From contig NZ_JAKELO010000002.1 of NCBI RefSeq assembly GCF_028912405.1, positions 1,311,276-1,375,275 of the forward strand: DNA of 64,000 nt, read 5' to 3'. Below are positions 38,033-48,315 of this stretch, piece by piece (positions within the stretch are counted from its first letter, which is position 1; every line of letters begins with the position of its first letter). This stretch comes from Methanogenium marinum (GTDB taxonomy: Archaea > Halobacteriota > Methanomicrobia > Methanomicrobiales > Methanomicrobiaceae). The position numbers were made by a program, and so were the translations under genes. The notes below the pieces were generated by a model. It saw only the letters and a list, made by a program, of their open reading frames with translations. It was not told where the DNA came from and made no database searches.

Positions 38033-39446
38033 ATCAGGCGCTACCGCCGCTCCGGGCACCACCAGAGGCGTTTCGATTCTCACCGGCGACCCAAAACGGG
38101 CCATCATCAAACTCTCAGGTCCGATGATCGTTGCAATGCTGCTCATGTCCATATACAATATCGTCGATGCGATTTGGGTGGCCGGCCTTGGCCCGGATGC
38201 ACTCGCCGCAATCGGGTTTGTGACACCGGTATTTATGGTTTTGATTGGCTTTTCAAACGGCATCGGTTCCGGGGCCACTTCAGCGATTGCCCGAAGAATA
38301 GGGGCAAAAGATCGGGAGTCGGCTAACAATACTGCGATGCATGCCCTCTACCTGACAGTAGCAGTCTCAGTTGTGTTGACCATCTGCTTCCTTGTCTTCC
38401 TCAGACCTATCCTGGTTTTGGTCGGAGCCGGGACCACCATCGACCTTGCGCTTGAATATGCCAACATCGTCTTCGCAGGAACGATATTTATCCTCTTCAC
38501 CAATGTTGCCTATGGTATCCTCCGTGCGGAAGGGGACATGAAACGGACGATGTACGCGATGGCCGTTTCATCTATCGTCAACCTGATCCTTGACCCCATC
38601 CTCATCTATGGACTTGACATGGGAATGGCAGGTGCTGCCCTTTCAACAGTGATTTCAATAGGGCTTGTCTCTGCCATCCTTATCTACTGGTTTCTGGGAA
38701 AACGCGACATGTATGTCTCCATTCACCGGAAATCCTTTCACTACCAACGGGCCATTATCGCTGATATTCTGAAGGTCGGCCTGCCGGCAAGCGGGGAATT
38801 CCTGCTGATGGCAGGGGTAGCAATCATCTTAAACGGTCTTTTTGTCACAGTGGCGGGGACAGACGGGGTTGCGGTCTATACCGGCGGTTGGCGGGTGGTG
38901 ATGTTTGCCATCGTCCCAATGATTGCCATCAGCGCAGCTGTTATCTCAGTTACCGGCGCCCTGTACGGGGCAAAACGCTATGGAGATATCCAAACAGTCC
39001 ACTTCTACTCTGTCTGGTTGGGCACGGTGATAGCAATCGCAATCAGCATCCTCACCTGGATCTTTGCACCGCAGATTGCCACACTTTTTGCCTACACCCC
39101 GGAAAGTGCCCATCTGCTGCCACAACTGACGGCATTTCTCAGGACGATGTGCTTCTTCTACCCCTTCGTCCCGATGGGGATTATGTCGTCCTCCATCTTT
39201 CAGGGCACGGGAAGAGGTCCCACTTCCTTCGTCCTCTCCTTTTTCAGGAATATCGTATTTATTGCATTCTTCGCCTCCCTCCTTGCCATTACCTTCGGCC
39301 TTGGAGAATCAGGCGCATGGTGGGGTATTGTTCTGGGCGATGTCGCAGGCGGCCTCTTTGCATTCACATGGGCCAGCCTCTATGTGAAAAAACTCATCAA
39401 AAAGAATGGAAACAAAAGGAGCAACGAAACAACGCCGAATTTATAA
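38010..39446 (+). CDS. MATE family multidrug efflux transporter
   Basis: A 478-residue exporter of the MATE (NorM/DinF-type) family with twelve membrane helices in two similar halves. Typical segments are LSGPMIVAMLLMSIYNIVDA and GIGSGATSAIARRIGAKD in the first half, and FLLMAGVAIILN and GIMSSSIFQGTGRGPTSF in the second. It uses Na+ or H+ flow; which one cannot be told here. Overlaps and is probably controlled by the MarR gene upstream. The start is taken at 38010. Confidence 0.92.
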   Translation: MTEKAQTESGATAAPGTTRGVSILTGDPKRAIIKLSGPMIVAMLLMSIYNIVDAIWVAGLGPDALAAIGFVTPVFMVLIGFSNGIGSGATSAIARRIGAKDRESANNTAMHALYLTVAVSVVLTICFLVFLRPILVLVGAGTTIDLALEYANIVFAGTIFILFTNVAYGILRAEGDMKRTMYAMAVSSIVNLILDPILIYGLDMGMAGAALSTVISIGLVSAILIYWFLGKRDMYVSIHRKSFHYQRAIIADILKVGLPASGEFLLMAGVAIILNGLFVTVAGTDGVAVYTGGWRVVMFAIVPMIAISAAVISVTGALYGAKRYGDIQTVHFYSVWLGTVIAIAISILTWIFAPQIATLFAYTPESAHLLPQLTAFLRTMCFFYPFVPMGIMSSSIFQGTGRGPTSFVLSFFRNIVFIAFFASLLAITFGLGESGAWWGIVLGDVAGGLFAFTWASLYVKKLIKKNGNKRSNETTPNL

Positions 39447-39559
39447 AAGAAAAGAGAATGGAACACTGCATTCCAGTCTCTGGCCCTGTTTTTTAACCCT
39501 CACCCACCAAATGCAGAAAGGGGGCAATGGGTAGAATTCATTTTTTCCCGGCTGAACAT

Positions 39560-40678
39560 TCAGCGCCCGTTTTTGACCAGATATTCTTCCAGCACCGCAA
39601 GAGCCGGCACCATATCCCGCCGCCCGAACCCAAACCTGATGTGATGGTCACCGATGCCAAATACCGTTGACGGGAGGAGAATGACACCGGTTTCCCGGAT
39701 CAGGGTGTCACAGAAGGCTTCCGCACCTTCTTTTCCTTTGAAGCGGGGGAAACAGACCGGCCCGGCCCACGGCTCCTGGCAGGTAAAAAGGCGAGGGTGA
39801 CGGGCAAAGAATGCGGCAAGCAGGGCACGGTTTTCGTTGATAATCATCCGGTTGCGGGAGATAATTTCTTCTCTGTGGCGAAGGGCAAGTGTTGAGAGGA
39901 ACTCTGCAGGAGCACTGGTACAAATGGTAGTATAGTCCTTCCATGCAAGAATTTGGCGGATAAGATCAGTGTCCTGTGTCGCAACCCATCCCAACCGAAG
40001 GCCCGCAAGGCCGAAACTCTTTGACATCACGCCAACAGAGATACCCTTTTCATACCATGAAGCAACAGACGGGAGGAGGGCATCGGAGTTGTATTCACCG
40101 AAGCGGTAGACTTCATCAGAGAAAAGCCATATGCCCTTTTCTTCTGCAATCCCGATGAGATTGTCCAGCTCTGCAGCGGGAAAATGGAATCCGGTCGGAT
40201 TGTGTGGCGTGTTTATCACAATGCATTTGGTCTCCGGACGAATGAGAGACCATAGTTCTGCCATATCCGGCCGCCACCCATCCTCTTCTTTCATCTGCCA
40301 GTAGGAGACCTCAGCCCCGATGTGACGGGCGATTTCATGAAGAGACTGGTATACCGGCGAAAGGACAATGACATGGTCTCCGGGAGAAAGGAGGGCATGC
40401 ATCGTGACATATATCGCTTCCTCTGCACCCGCAAAGATGACACACCGGTCCGGGCCAATATCACCTGAAACAGCAGATATCTCATCCCGCAGGGCCGGGT
40501 CTCCCTGCGATTCGGTATACCCGAACCGCATCGAACAGAAGGCATCGAGTGATCCTTCCTCCATCGCAAATATCTCGCCTGCTGACCACGTTTCACAGTC
40601 AGCGGCGGAGAGCATATAAGGAGCTGAGAATTCGTATTTTCCGAAATAACGTTCAAGGGCAAACGGGGGAATCTGCAT
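39560..40678 (-). CDS. PLP-dependent aminotransferase, class I/II
   Basis: A ~372-residue fold-type I aminotransferase. The substrate-binding INTPHNPTGF, the LFSDEVYR aspartate and the PLP lysine in MSKSFGLAGLRLGW are all present, plus the C-terminal HIRFGFGRRD. The N-terminus MQIPPFALERYFGKYEF fits a subgroup of archaeal and bacterial class I enzymes; the frame continues 23 codons upstream with weak content. Substrate unknown. It stands alone, so no pathway is implied. Confidence 0.85.
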   Translation of the reverse strand: MQIPPFALERYFGKYEFSAPYMLSAADCETWSAGEIFAMEEGSLDAFCSMRFGYTESQGDPALRDEISAVSGDIGPDRCVIFAGAEEAIYVTMHALLSPGDHVIVLSPVYQSLHEIARHIGAEVSYWQMKEEDGWRPDMAELWSLIRPETKCIVINTPHNPTGFHFPAAELDNLIGIAEEKGIWLFSDEVYRFGEYNSDALLPSVASWYEKGISVGVMSKSFGLAGLRLGWVATQDTDLIRQILAWKDYTTICTSAPAEFLSTLALRHREEIISRNRMIINENRALLAAFFARHPRLFTCQEPWAGPVCFPRFKGKEGAEAFCDTLIRETGVILLPSTVFGIGDHHIRFGFGRRDMVPALAVLEEYLVKNGR

Positions 40679-40880
40679 GTCTGACCCATGCGTACTGAAG
40701 GGATAAATAGGCATTGAAGGATGAAGGGATTGAGAAGAAATTGGCATGAATTCCTCTGTCTCTAACGAAATGTAATCCGGACCAATATAAATTCAAAGGC
40801 ACCCTCTCGCACACTAATGATGAAATGCATCAGATAATGAATGAAAAAATGAAGAGAAAGGAAAACGGAAGGGAGAACAT

Positions 40881-41456
40881 CTACGCACCAAGCTTTTTCA
40901 GCACCCATGCCATATTTTTCCCGAGATCCACCATCGTCTGCCGGCCTTCCTGATCACTGTCCACCTCACCAGGGACCAGACCGACACCCAGATTCCAATA
41001 CGAAGAACCAACAGTCACCATTCCTGTAGTACCAAAGAGATGGTTGATGGAATCATATACATGAACAGCACCTGCACGCCGGACCGCAACCACGGCGGCA
41101 CCTGCTTTCCTGTTGAGAAGGTTTCCGTTGGCGAGAGCGACAAATCCTGCCCGGTCGATGAGTGCCTTCGTCTCCGGTGTGAGATCAGCAAAATAGGTCG
41201 GGCTGCCGATGATGATGCCGTCCGCTTCAAACATCTTCTCCATCCACTCGTTCACGGGATCTCCTGTCAGAACACATTTGCGGTCCAGATTCTCCGCACA
41301 CTTCATGCAGGCAGTGCAGCCGTGCACACTCTTCCCTCCCACCTGCACAATCTCGGTCTCAATCCCTTCATCTTCAAGAGTCTCACATACCACCCGCAGC
41401 AAACGGACGGTATTGCCATCTCTTCTCGGGCTTCCATTAAAAGCTACAACCTTCAT
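40881..41456 (-). CDS. Iron-sulfur flavoprotein / flavodoxin-fold reductase
   Basis: A 191-residue FMN protein, fourth of this fold in the window. FMN loop FNGSPRRDGNTVRLL, cysteine motif CTACMKCAENLDRKC for an iron-sulfur cluster, and IGSPTYFADLTPETKALIDR. GTGGAG precedes the ATG at 41456, which decides against the 25-codon longer frame. Likely involved in redox defence or electron transfer. Confidence 0.85.
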   Translation of the reverse strand: MKVVAFNGSPRRDGNTVRLLRVVCETLEDEGIETEIVQVGGKSVHGCTACMKCAENLDRKCVLTGDPVNEWMEKMFEADGIIIGSPTYFADLTPETKALIDRAGFVALANGNLLNRKAGAAVVAVRRAGAVHVYDSINHLFGTTGMVTVGSSYWNLGVGLVPGEVDSDQEGRQTMVDLGKNMAWVLKKLGA

Positions 41457-41658
41457 CAAAATCTCCACGGGTATAGTCAAAAAACAGGCATTTATAGTTA
41501 TGGTTTTCAACGAAACCGACCGTGGGCCCATTACCCCGCTACATGTGAGACAGTTTACTTACACTCTAAATAAGGGGGTCCCCGCCCCACACCCCGAAAG
41601 AGCAAAACAAGCGTTGAAGGAGAGAGGGTGGGGTGCAGGACAGGTGGCACAGAGACCC

Positions 41659-42262
41659 TCAGGGACATGCATAGTGTTTGCGGAGGAAATCACGTATTTT
41701 CTCTGATTCCAGCCAGCACTGGTCCAGTTCCTTCGCCAATATATCAATCACATATGTCTGTTTCAGAATTTTTTCACACTCATCTATGGGTGAAAGCGAG
41801 GAGAGATCGATGATTACCTGCAGGGGATTTCTTATCTCATCGTTCAGGGATTGCAAGCTGTTCAAAATTATGCTCAATCTGCATCAATCAGGCTGGGACA
41901 CAACCCTATTTGATGTCGACAATAGGCCATTTTTTATCCCTTTGATTAACTAAATGGCACAAGTCAAGTCTATTTTGGTCAATATATTGCCATTCTGGCG
42001 AAACAGATTTCGTTCAGTCCCAGCCTGCAATGATTGTTTCTTCTGTTCATTCAGATTGACAAGTTCCGTATTGTCAGTATAGAGTACCGCTACCTGCCCC
42101 CCTCGGGGAGAATATGCCTGTGCATGTAAAAGTGGCGAGGAAAAAATGGGTTATAATCCCCAAAGACCGGATAGGCAGAAAGCTCCATATATTTGCTACT
42201 GGGAAGCTGTTTTTCTCCAGTATTGCTGGACACCTTCCTCCATCACCCGCTGAACAACTCAC
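41659..42262 (-). pseudogene. Decayed sensor (histidine-kinase-like) gene, split by a MITE
   Basis: The last ~60 residues (LNDEIRNPLQVI ... CWLESEKIRDFLRKHY) closely match the C-terminus of the PAS/GAF sensor at 43668-46220. Upstream parts follow in other frames: QIEHNFEQLA, NTELVNLNEQKKQSL, YPVFGDYNPFFPRHF. Between them are a one-base insertion near 41848, a one-base loss in a G-run near 42096, a frame change near 42190 and the 139-bp element at 41889-42027. The 5' limit is uncertain; homology may reach 42480. Confidence 0.72.
41889..42027. mobile_element. 139-bp MITE-like element with 11-bp TIRs and 4-bp TSD
   Basis: Perfect terminal inverted repeats CAGGCTGGGAC (41889-41899) and GTCCCAGCCTG (42017-42027) enclose AT-rich DNA without an ORF. 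A direct CAAT flanks both ends (41885-41888 and 42028-42031). Removing the element and one CAAT joins the host frame as ...KKQSLMQIEHNFEQ..., in frame, which proves the ends. The parent transposase is not in this window. Confidence 0.75.
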
Positions 42263-42584
42263 CCCTCATAAGGAGTTGTCCGCCCATATAGGAGAGCATA
42301 ACAGACCTACCCACACTGTTCATCAGGAGAGTGGCACCCCCACGTTATCGCAAATCAGGCCTTCTATTCCATCCGAAAGCACGATAAAACCCGATTCTAT
42401 GTGGAAACAAATACCATTTGCTCCAGAAATCTCTGGCTGTTTCGCCAGACCCACATTCTTCAGTAAGCATGATACGGTGACAAAAAACAATCAGCAGAAA
42501 ATGACCCGAATATCAGACATGCAGAAAAACAAGCCATTGTATCAACGAAAATATTGAATTGAAAAAATGTTGTGAAAAACGGGA
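42263..42584. other. Region upstream of decayed sensor gene
   Basis: No intact gene. On the minus strand, short frames such as FIVLSDGIEGLICDNVGVPLS near 42330-42395 may be further remnants of the decayed sensor. A small hairpin TCTGGC/GCCAGA is at 42432-42449. Confidence 0.3.
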
Positions 42585-43244
42585 TTACCACCCGAATATT
42601 GCAGCTATGACCGTGTCCATCACACCGCCATAGTTCATCCCAAAAAGAATCATCCCAAGTGATAATACGATAAATACTACAAATATCACCGGGTTCCATG
42701 CAAGGACTTTCTTCCCGTCCAGGACACTGATTGGCAGAAGGTTGAAGAAGGCAATCATCCCGTTCACCGAGAGTCCCATCGTCCCGATGACAATGATTGG
42801 CACTGACTGCACAGCAAATCCTGCAATGATAATCGCAAAGAATAGCGCACCAAGGCACAGATTCACCACGGGTCCGGCAACAGATATGATGCCATTCTCT
42901 CTTTTCGTCATCTCACGGCCGGGTTGTGCATAAATAACCGTTGCCCCGGGTGCGGCAAAAACCACGCCCACAAGGGCAGCAAGTGCCACACCCATGAGAA
43001 GCATCCCATTGTCCTTCCTGAATGCCGCATAATAGCCAAACTTCATTGCGGTGAATTTGTGTGCCATTTCGTGGAGAATAAAGGCGGCACCAACGGTGAT
43101 GACTGATATAACGAAAATAAATACCAGATCAATCCACGTATCCCAGCCCCCACGGATAAATACAAGGGTAAACGCAAGCGCAAGTGCAAGGCACGCAATG
43201 CCCAGGTCCTTGCGTTCCTCGCGGCCAATTTTATCAGTGATCAT
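42585..43244 (-). CDS. Site-2-protease family membrane metalloprotease (M50)
   Basis: A 219-residue intramembrane protease with about six hydrophobic segments. The zinc motif HEMAH (residues ~58-62) and the third ligand in NLLPISVLDGKK are intact. It belongs to the short archaeal S2P-like group without PDZ domain. It is divergent from chorismate mutase. Substrate unknown. Confidence 0.88.
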   Translation of the reverse strand: MITDKIGREERKDLGIACLALALAFTLVFIRGGWDTWIDLVFIFVISVITVGAAFILHEMAHKFTAMKFGYYAAFRKDNGMLLMGVALAALVGVVFAAPGATVIYAQPGREMTKRENGIISVAGPVVNLCLGALFFAIIIAGFAVQSVPIIVIGTMGLSVNGMIAFFNLLPISVLDGKKVLAWNPVIFVVFIVLSLGMILFGMNYGGVMDTVIAAIFGW

Positions 43245-43354
43245 GAATGAGTATATTTTCCACTCCCTTTGTATTCAATACGTCGTTACCTGACACCCGT
43301 TGTACCAGACCGAAGAGATATTTTTTTACATTCCGGACTAAAAGAGAAGACAGT

Positions 43355-43639
43355 ATGACACTGGAAACTGTCCGTGAAGAGATTGGCCGTATTGACTTTG
43401 CATTAATTGACCTCATTGCAGAACGTCAGAAACTCGCGGCAGTGGTGGCTGGCGAAAAACACCACACAGATGTCCCAATAAAAGATCAGGACCAGCGTAC
43501 CCATGTGCTGAACCGGGCTTTTGAGTATGCCGTCACCTGCAATATTGACCCGGTGGAAGTACGGAAAATCTTTGAAATTCTTATTGCAATGAACGAAGAA
43601 CGGCAGCGGGAATATTCCGGAGAAGGAAACCTTCCCTGA
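43355..43639 (+). CDS. Chorismate mutase (AroQ type)
   Basis: A 94-residue all-helical enzyme turning chorismate into prephenate for phenylalanine and tyrosine. Key positions are visible: VREEIGRIDFALIDLIAERQKLA in the first helix (Arg and Arg/Lys contacts), and VEVRKIFEILIAMNEERQRE in the last (Glu/Gln contact). The start at 43355 is chosen because the 36 codons before it do not resemble the family. Confidence 0.9.
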   Translation: MTLETVREEIGRIDFALIDLIAERQKLAAVVAGEKHHTDVPIKDQDQRTHVLNRAFEYAVTCNIDPVEVRKIFEILIAMNEERQREYSGEGNLP

Positions 43640-43667
43640 CCTCCGGCTTTTTATCCCTCATTCCAGG

Positions 43668-46220
43668 TCATTTGTCCTTTGATTCAAAATGGTAATGTTT
43701 ACGCAGGAAGTCCCGTATCTTTTCTGATTCCAGACACCGCTGGTCAAGACGACGGACGATGCTGTCAATCTCCTGTACCTGCGCCGCCATGATATCACAA
43801 TGGGCTTCATCACCATTTTCTGCCAGCCCCAATATTACCTGGAGAGGATTTCTGATATGGTCATTGAGAATTGAAAGGTCCTCCATGTTCCTCTCGATCT
43901 GTGAAAGAGCCTCCACCTTCTCCTCCTCAAGACACCGGGACTGGATGCCATACGCGATATCATTTGCAAGCGCCTGCAGGGTTGTCAGTTCCTGTTCCGT
44001 CACCGTAGCAGATGAACGGATATATACCGAGAGCACTCCCTCAACCTGGTCTCCTGCGACCATCGGGAGGACAAAGACATCAATCTCTTCTGCAGTGCCT
44101 GCCTCAACATCTCCCACAGTCCATGGGGAATAACTCACCATTTTTGATGCTATTGCCTCACTCGGGGCAGGGGATGTGCTGATAAACGCTGCATTCGTCT
44201 CCAGAAATGCCATGGATGAAACACCCGACACATTAAGTTCATTATCCATACAGAGGGAAATTGAAACAACATAGTATTGATCAAGACGGCCAAACTCTGC
44301 ACAGGCAGCAGAGAGCAGATGAGTGGTGTCATCTTCATAGATGATGAGCTGAATAATACCGTTTGAAACAGCTATCAGCCGTTCAGACTGATTTTTTCCA
44401 GTCTCATCAGTGATAGAAACCGCAAGCTGGTAACTGTCAGGGATAAATGAGAGTGTGATGGAGGTATCATGCACCATTCCTCCGGCATCGACCAGACCAA
44501 CTGACGGAAGCGTGCGGGGAGGTACTGCTCCTGCAAACATCTGGACAGCATTTTCACGGAACCCGATGCGATCGTCGCCTGTTACCAGGTCTGCAAAGGA
44601 CAAATTCCCACTGATAAGCGTGCCGAGGGGATAACCCGCCAGATCAGCACCAGTACGATTGGTATTCACAATGGTACCATCTGCGTTCAAAAGGAACATT
44701 CCAGTCCCGGTATTCTCAAATACGGTACGGTACATCGTCTCTGATCGGTTCAGCGCCTGTTCCACTCCACGCTGTTCGGTGAGATCGGCTACCAGAACAC
44801 GCAGCCCGGTGACGATACCCTTCTCCATCATCCGACGGCAGTAGATCATAGCAGGGAACTGGGAACCATCCTGACGGACACAACTAAACTCACTACTAAG
44901 AATGGTATCCTTTACCAGGCATACCTGGAACATCTCCCGCATCTCCGGTTGCTCACCGGAGGGGATGAGAGCGAAGATGGCGAGCCCCTCCATCCAGTCC
45001 ACTTCCCCGTAGCCAAAGAGGGTATCTGCAGTAAGATTTCGGAACATAATCCCCCCATCATACTCAACTTCAAAGGCAGGAAGAGGGAGAAAATCAGCAA
45101 AATCATGGAACCTTCGTTCACTTTCAGTCAGGGTCTTTTGCGCAGTTACCCATGCGGTGATATCACGCATCGCGAGCACAAAACGCGTCTCGCCATGCAT
45201 CTCATAGGAGGACACGGCCACTTCCACCGGAAACCGGGCGCCATCTTTTCCCCGTGCTCTGACCTCAATGTGGCCATCAGTGATGCCAACCTGCCCGGCC
45301 TCCATTGCGGTGGAGAGATACGATAGAGAATCCGGGAAGAGCCCTTTCACCCGGTGCGACTGCATCTCCGCAAGGGAATATCCAAATATTGCACATCCAT
45401 ACCGGTTCACATCCCATATCCGATCCGGCATCCCGTTTTTGTCACAGGTACCAATGATAAGACACTCACGTGCATTGGAAAATACTGCCTTCAGAGTCTC
45501 CACATTTTCAGTGAGCGCTGTTTCAGTTTTCCGGAGCGCAGTGATATCACGCCCAATCGTAATTGATCCGGATATGGTGCCGTCCCTTTTGTAGTGTGTA
45601 TGTACGTTCCACTGGATCACATGCTCATCCCCCTCTCCGGTGGCAATCACCGACTCTATCATACCAGTCGGGTGTGCCGGGGAAAGAGAGGAGAGAAATT
45701 CCTCCATTCCTGTTGCACCATTACTAAAAAAAAGAGGGATGTATGACTTTCCGGTTATGGCTTCATGTGTGGTACCGGTAAGAGTGCAGTAAGCTTCATT
45801 TACATACGCAACCGTGCCTCCCGCTGTCATCCAGATCAAAGGATCACTTACACTGTCAACAAGACACGAAAACCGATGTTCTTCATCATGTAGGTGTCCT
45901 GAAAGGTATGAGACAAGAACACTGATCGCAACAAAGAGCACTGCCCGACCACCGGCTGTTAAGATGACCAGCGTGGTGCTGCCAAATCCTGCCACAAGTA
46001 AAATATAGATGATGCCTACTGAAAGCGCAAAAAGTGGAACCTTCCGCCGAAACCAGTATGCCTCTAACACTATCGGGATATAGAACAGATGTGCCAGCAA
46101 TATCGTGACACCCATCATGAGACCTGCTGACACAACAACAAATGAGAGAACGGTCAGGCTGGAAATAACAATTAATTCCATTGCCCTTTGAGAATCCTGA
46201 CCAATTTCTGCCATATTCAT
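43668..46220 (-). CDS. Multi-PAS/GAF membrane sensor protein without HATPase domain
   Basis: An 850-residue signalling protein. After ~110 residues with several membrane helices come PAS domains starting near residues 115, 240, 360 and 485 (for example LVDSVSDPLIWMTAGGTVAYVN, in parts, and ENTGTGMFLLNADGTIVNTN). A GAF-like domain at ~610-770 follows. It ends in a helical pair with ILNDHIRNPLQVI resembling a histidine kinase phosphorylation helix, but no ATPase domain. It lies 53 bases after argB on the same strand. Whether it is phosphorylated is unknown. Confidence 0.85.
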   Translation of the reverse strand: MNMAEIGQDSQRAMELIVISSLTVLSFVVVSAGLMMGVTILLAHLFYIPIVLEAYWFRRKVPLFALSVGIIYILLVAGFGSTTLVILTAGGRAVLFVAISVLVSYLSGHLHDEEHRFSCLVDSVSDPLIWMTAGGTVAYVNEAYCTLTGTTHEAITGKSYIPLFFSNGATGMEEFLSSLSPAHPTGMIESVIATGEGDEHVIQWNVHTHYKRDGTISGSITIGRDITALRKTETALTENVETLKAVFSNARECLIIGTCDKNGMPDRIWDVNRYGCAIFGYSLAEMQSHRVKGLFPDSLSYLSTAMEAGQVGITDGHIEVRARGKDGARFPVEVAVSSYEMHGETRFVLAMRDITAWVTAQKTLTESERRFHDFADFLPLPAFEVEYDGGIMFRNLTADTLFGYGEVDWMEGLAIFALIPSGEQPEMREMFQVCLVKDTILSSEFSCVRQDGSQFPAMIYCRRMMEKGIVTGLRVLVADLTEQRGVEQALNRSETMYRTVFENTGTGMFLLNADGTIVNTNRTGADLAGYPLGTLISGNLSFADLVTGDDRIGFRENAVQMFAGAVPPRTLPSVGLVDAGGMVHDTSITLSFIPDSYQLAVSITDETGKNQSERLIAVSNGIIQLIIYEDDTTHLLSAACAEFGRLDQYYVVSISLCMDNELNVSGVSSMAFLETNAAFISTSPAPSEAIASKMVSYSPWTVGDVEAGTAEEIDVFVLPMVAGDQVEGVLSVYIRSSATVTEQELTTLQALANDIAYGIQSRCLEEEKVEALSQIERNMEDLSILNDHIRNPLQVILGLAENGDEAHCDIMAAQVQEIDSIVRRLDQRCLESEKIRDFLRKHYHFESKDK

Positions 46221-46273
46221 AACAAATTTTCGGGTATACTGTGTTAAATAGATGTCGAAGAGGTGTTTCCACT

Positions 46274-47146
46274 TCAGGACAGATGAATCATCGTCCCTAC
46301 TCCATTATCGGTGAACAGTTCCAGGAGCAGATTATGCTCTCGGTTGCCATTGATGATATGGGCTGAAAGAACACCGTGATTCAGTGCATAGAGACATGAA
46401 TCCAGTTTTGGGATCATCCCACCCACAATGGTTCCATCCATGATGAGTGACTCTGCTTCCTGCACCGTCAGACGCTGATAGGTGCGGGTGCGGTTCTCAT
46501 TCATCACCCCATCTATATCTGAGAGGTTTATGAGCTTATATGCATTCAGGGCAACTGCAATCTCGCCTGCGGCAGTGTCAGCATTGACATTGAGGGAATG
46601 CCCCTTTCGATCGATTGCAACCGGGGCAACCACAGGGATATAGTGGTTTTCCAGCAGGTCTTTTAGAATTTTGGGATTGACCTCCTCAATATCACCAACA
46701 AGCCCAAGGTCGACCTCCTGTGAGGTTTCATCCACCATCACAGTCTTTGTCCCTGCCTTGCGTGCAATGAGCAGGTTTCCATCGTTACCGGAGATACCCA
46801 CCCCGAGAGCACCAAACTTTGCAATGTCGGAGACAATATTGTCGTTTATTTTGCCCACAAGTACCATCTGGGCAATCTCCATCGTTTCAGAGTCTGTTAT
46901 ACGCAGACCTGCCACAAACTTCGGTTTTTTACCCATCGCCACCATCTTCTCGGTAATCTCAGGGCCACCACCATGGACAAGGACAACGTTTATTCCCACA
47001 TACCGCAGGAGAACAACATCCTGGATGACAGTATCGAGAATCGTTTGATCCACCATAGCATGCCCGCCGAGTTTGATGACGATCGTCTTCCCGTGGAACC
47101 TCTGGATGTAGGGCATCGCCTCGATAAGCACTTCTTCGCGTTTCAT
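46274..47146 (-). CDS. argB: Acetylglutamate kinase
   Basis: Second step of arginine synthesis. The 290-residue amino-acid-kinase has KLGGHAM at the N-terminus, [20 protein letters not shown], and [12 protein letters not shown] with [10 protein letters not shown] for nucleotide binding. [14 protein letters not shown] is the substrate site. The ATG overlaps the argJ stop (ATGA), so the two are coupled. Confidence 0.97.
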   Translation of the reverse strand: MKREEVLIEAMPYIQRFHGKTIVIKLGGHAMVDQTILDTVIQDVVLLRYVGINVVLVHGGGPEITEKMVAMGKKPKFVAGLRITDSETMEIAQMVLVGKINDNIVSDIAKFGALGVGISGNDGNLLIARKAGTKTVMVDETSQEVDLGLVGDIEEVNPKILKDLLENHYIPVVAPVAIDRKGHSLNVNADTAAGEIAVALNAYKLINLSDIDGVMNENRTRTYQRLTVQEAESLIMDGTIVGGMIPKLDSCLYALNHGVLSAHIINGNREHNLLLELFTDNGVGTMIHLS

Positions 47147-48315
47147 GTTGTATACTTCCCGTTTATCTCCACATACCGTTCTGTCAGGTCACATCCCCAT
47201 GCAGTAGCCGATGCGGTCCCATCGTCAAGCAGCACTTCAAAAATAACTTCCGACCCACCCATCAGGGACGCCGCTTCCGCGAGTGCCTCCGGGTACATCA
47301 CATTGTCTGCACAGATTTTGCCTTTATCCGCCAGAACTACCCTTCGGGTGCCGTCTGTCACAGCAATGATCGCCCCGAACGGATCAAAGTCCACCCCGGC
47401 ACGGCCGGCAGCAGCGATGATTCGACCCCAGTTTGGGTCATTTCCATAGACTGCAGTCTTCACTAATGGGGAACCAACAACTGTCCGGGCAATAGTGGCT
47501 GCATCCTCTTCTGTAGAAGCGCCTGAAACCCTGACCTCGATAAGTTTGGTCGCACCTTCACCATCTGCAGCAATCTGGCGTGCAAGAGAGATACATACCT
47601 CCTCCAGTGCCTCCTGGAAGACAGACATATCCGGCGTTTCCCGATAACCGGTGGCAGTACAGAAGAGACAATCATTCGTTGAGGTGTCACCGTCGACAAC
47701 GACACGGTTAAAACTCCGCGTAACCGCCATCTGAAGTGCTTCCTGAAGATCCGGAGCTCCTATTGTGGCATCGGTGTAGACGAAAGCAAGCATTGTTCCC
47801 ATATTCGGGGCAATCATACCGCTCCCCTTGGTTATTCCCGCTACCACAAAGTTGTCACGAATCACTGCCGCATGCTTTTCGGTGAGGTCAGTTGTCATGA
47901 TAGCCCGTGCAGCATCAGTCTCTGCTGAGTCATCGCTGCGGAGCATAGCACCTGCCTCTCTGATCTGACGGGTCACAGTGTCCATCTTCATATATCGGCC
48001 GATGACACCCGTTGATGCGACCCCAATACGTTCCGGGACGGTCCCAAGCACAGCCGCTGCATCCTCAGCCATCCGGCAGGCGTCGGCGTAACCCTGCTCG
48101 CCGGTAAAGACATTGGCATTCCCCGCATTGACGACAATACCATCCAGGGTACCTGCCATCATGCGTTCACGCATCAGGCGAACCGGCTCCGCCGATACCA
48201 GATTTTTTGTGAATACTGCTGCAGCAGTTCCGGATGCGGCAATAAGCGCAATCCCGTACTTACCCTCACGCACACCGGCCGCCCGGACACCTTCAACGAG
48301 GCAGATGCTCTTCAT
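47143..48315 (-). CDS. argJ: Glutamate N-acetyltransferase / ornithine acetyltransferase
   Basis: Moves the acetyl group from acetylornithine to glutamate, recycling it in arginine synthesis. The 390-residue protein has the self-cleavage site [13 protein letters not shown] with the nucleophilic threonine. [13 protein letters not shown] and the C-terminal [16 protein letters not shown] are family signatures. An argA gene is not needed when ArgJ is bifunctional, which cannot be judged from sequence alone. Its ATG overlaps the CBS gene's stop (TAATG). Confidence 0.96.
   Translation of the reverse strand: MKSICLVEGVRAAGVREGKYGIALIAASGTAAAVFTKNLVSAEPVRLMRERMMAGTLDGIVVNAGNANVFTGEQGYADACRMAEDAAAVLGTVPERIGVASTGVIGRYMKMDTVTRQIREAGAMLRSDDSAETDAARAIMTTDLTEKHAAVIRDNFVVAGITKGSGMIAPNMGTMLAFVYTDATIGAPDLQEALQMAVTRSFNRVVVDGDTSTNDCLFCTATGYRETPDMSVFQEALEEVCISLARQIAADGEGATKLIEVRVSGASTEEDAATIARTVVGSPLVKTAVYGNDPNWGRIIAAAGRAGVDFDPFGAIIAVTDGTRRVVLADKGKICADNVMYPEALAEAASLMGGSEVIFEVLLDDGTASATAWGCDLTERYVEINGKYTT

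Noticed and set aside
41994..42449. 13-bp inverted match TCTGGCGAAACAG / CTGTTTCGCCAGA that might bound a larger element
   Set aside because: No target duplication or coding content supports a second element; the shorter MITE boundaries are proven by frame restoration.
42114..42557. 147-codon plus-strand ORF whose start (VKVARKKWVIIPKD) resembles an AbrB/MazE antitoxin and has GGGGAG ahead
   Set aside because: Only ~30 residues look alike, the rest is unlike any antitoxin, and the opposite strand carries the decayed sensor gene, whose codons explain the frame better.
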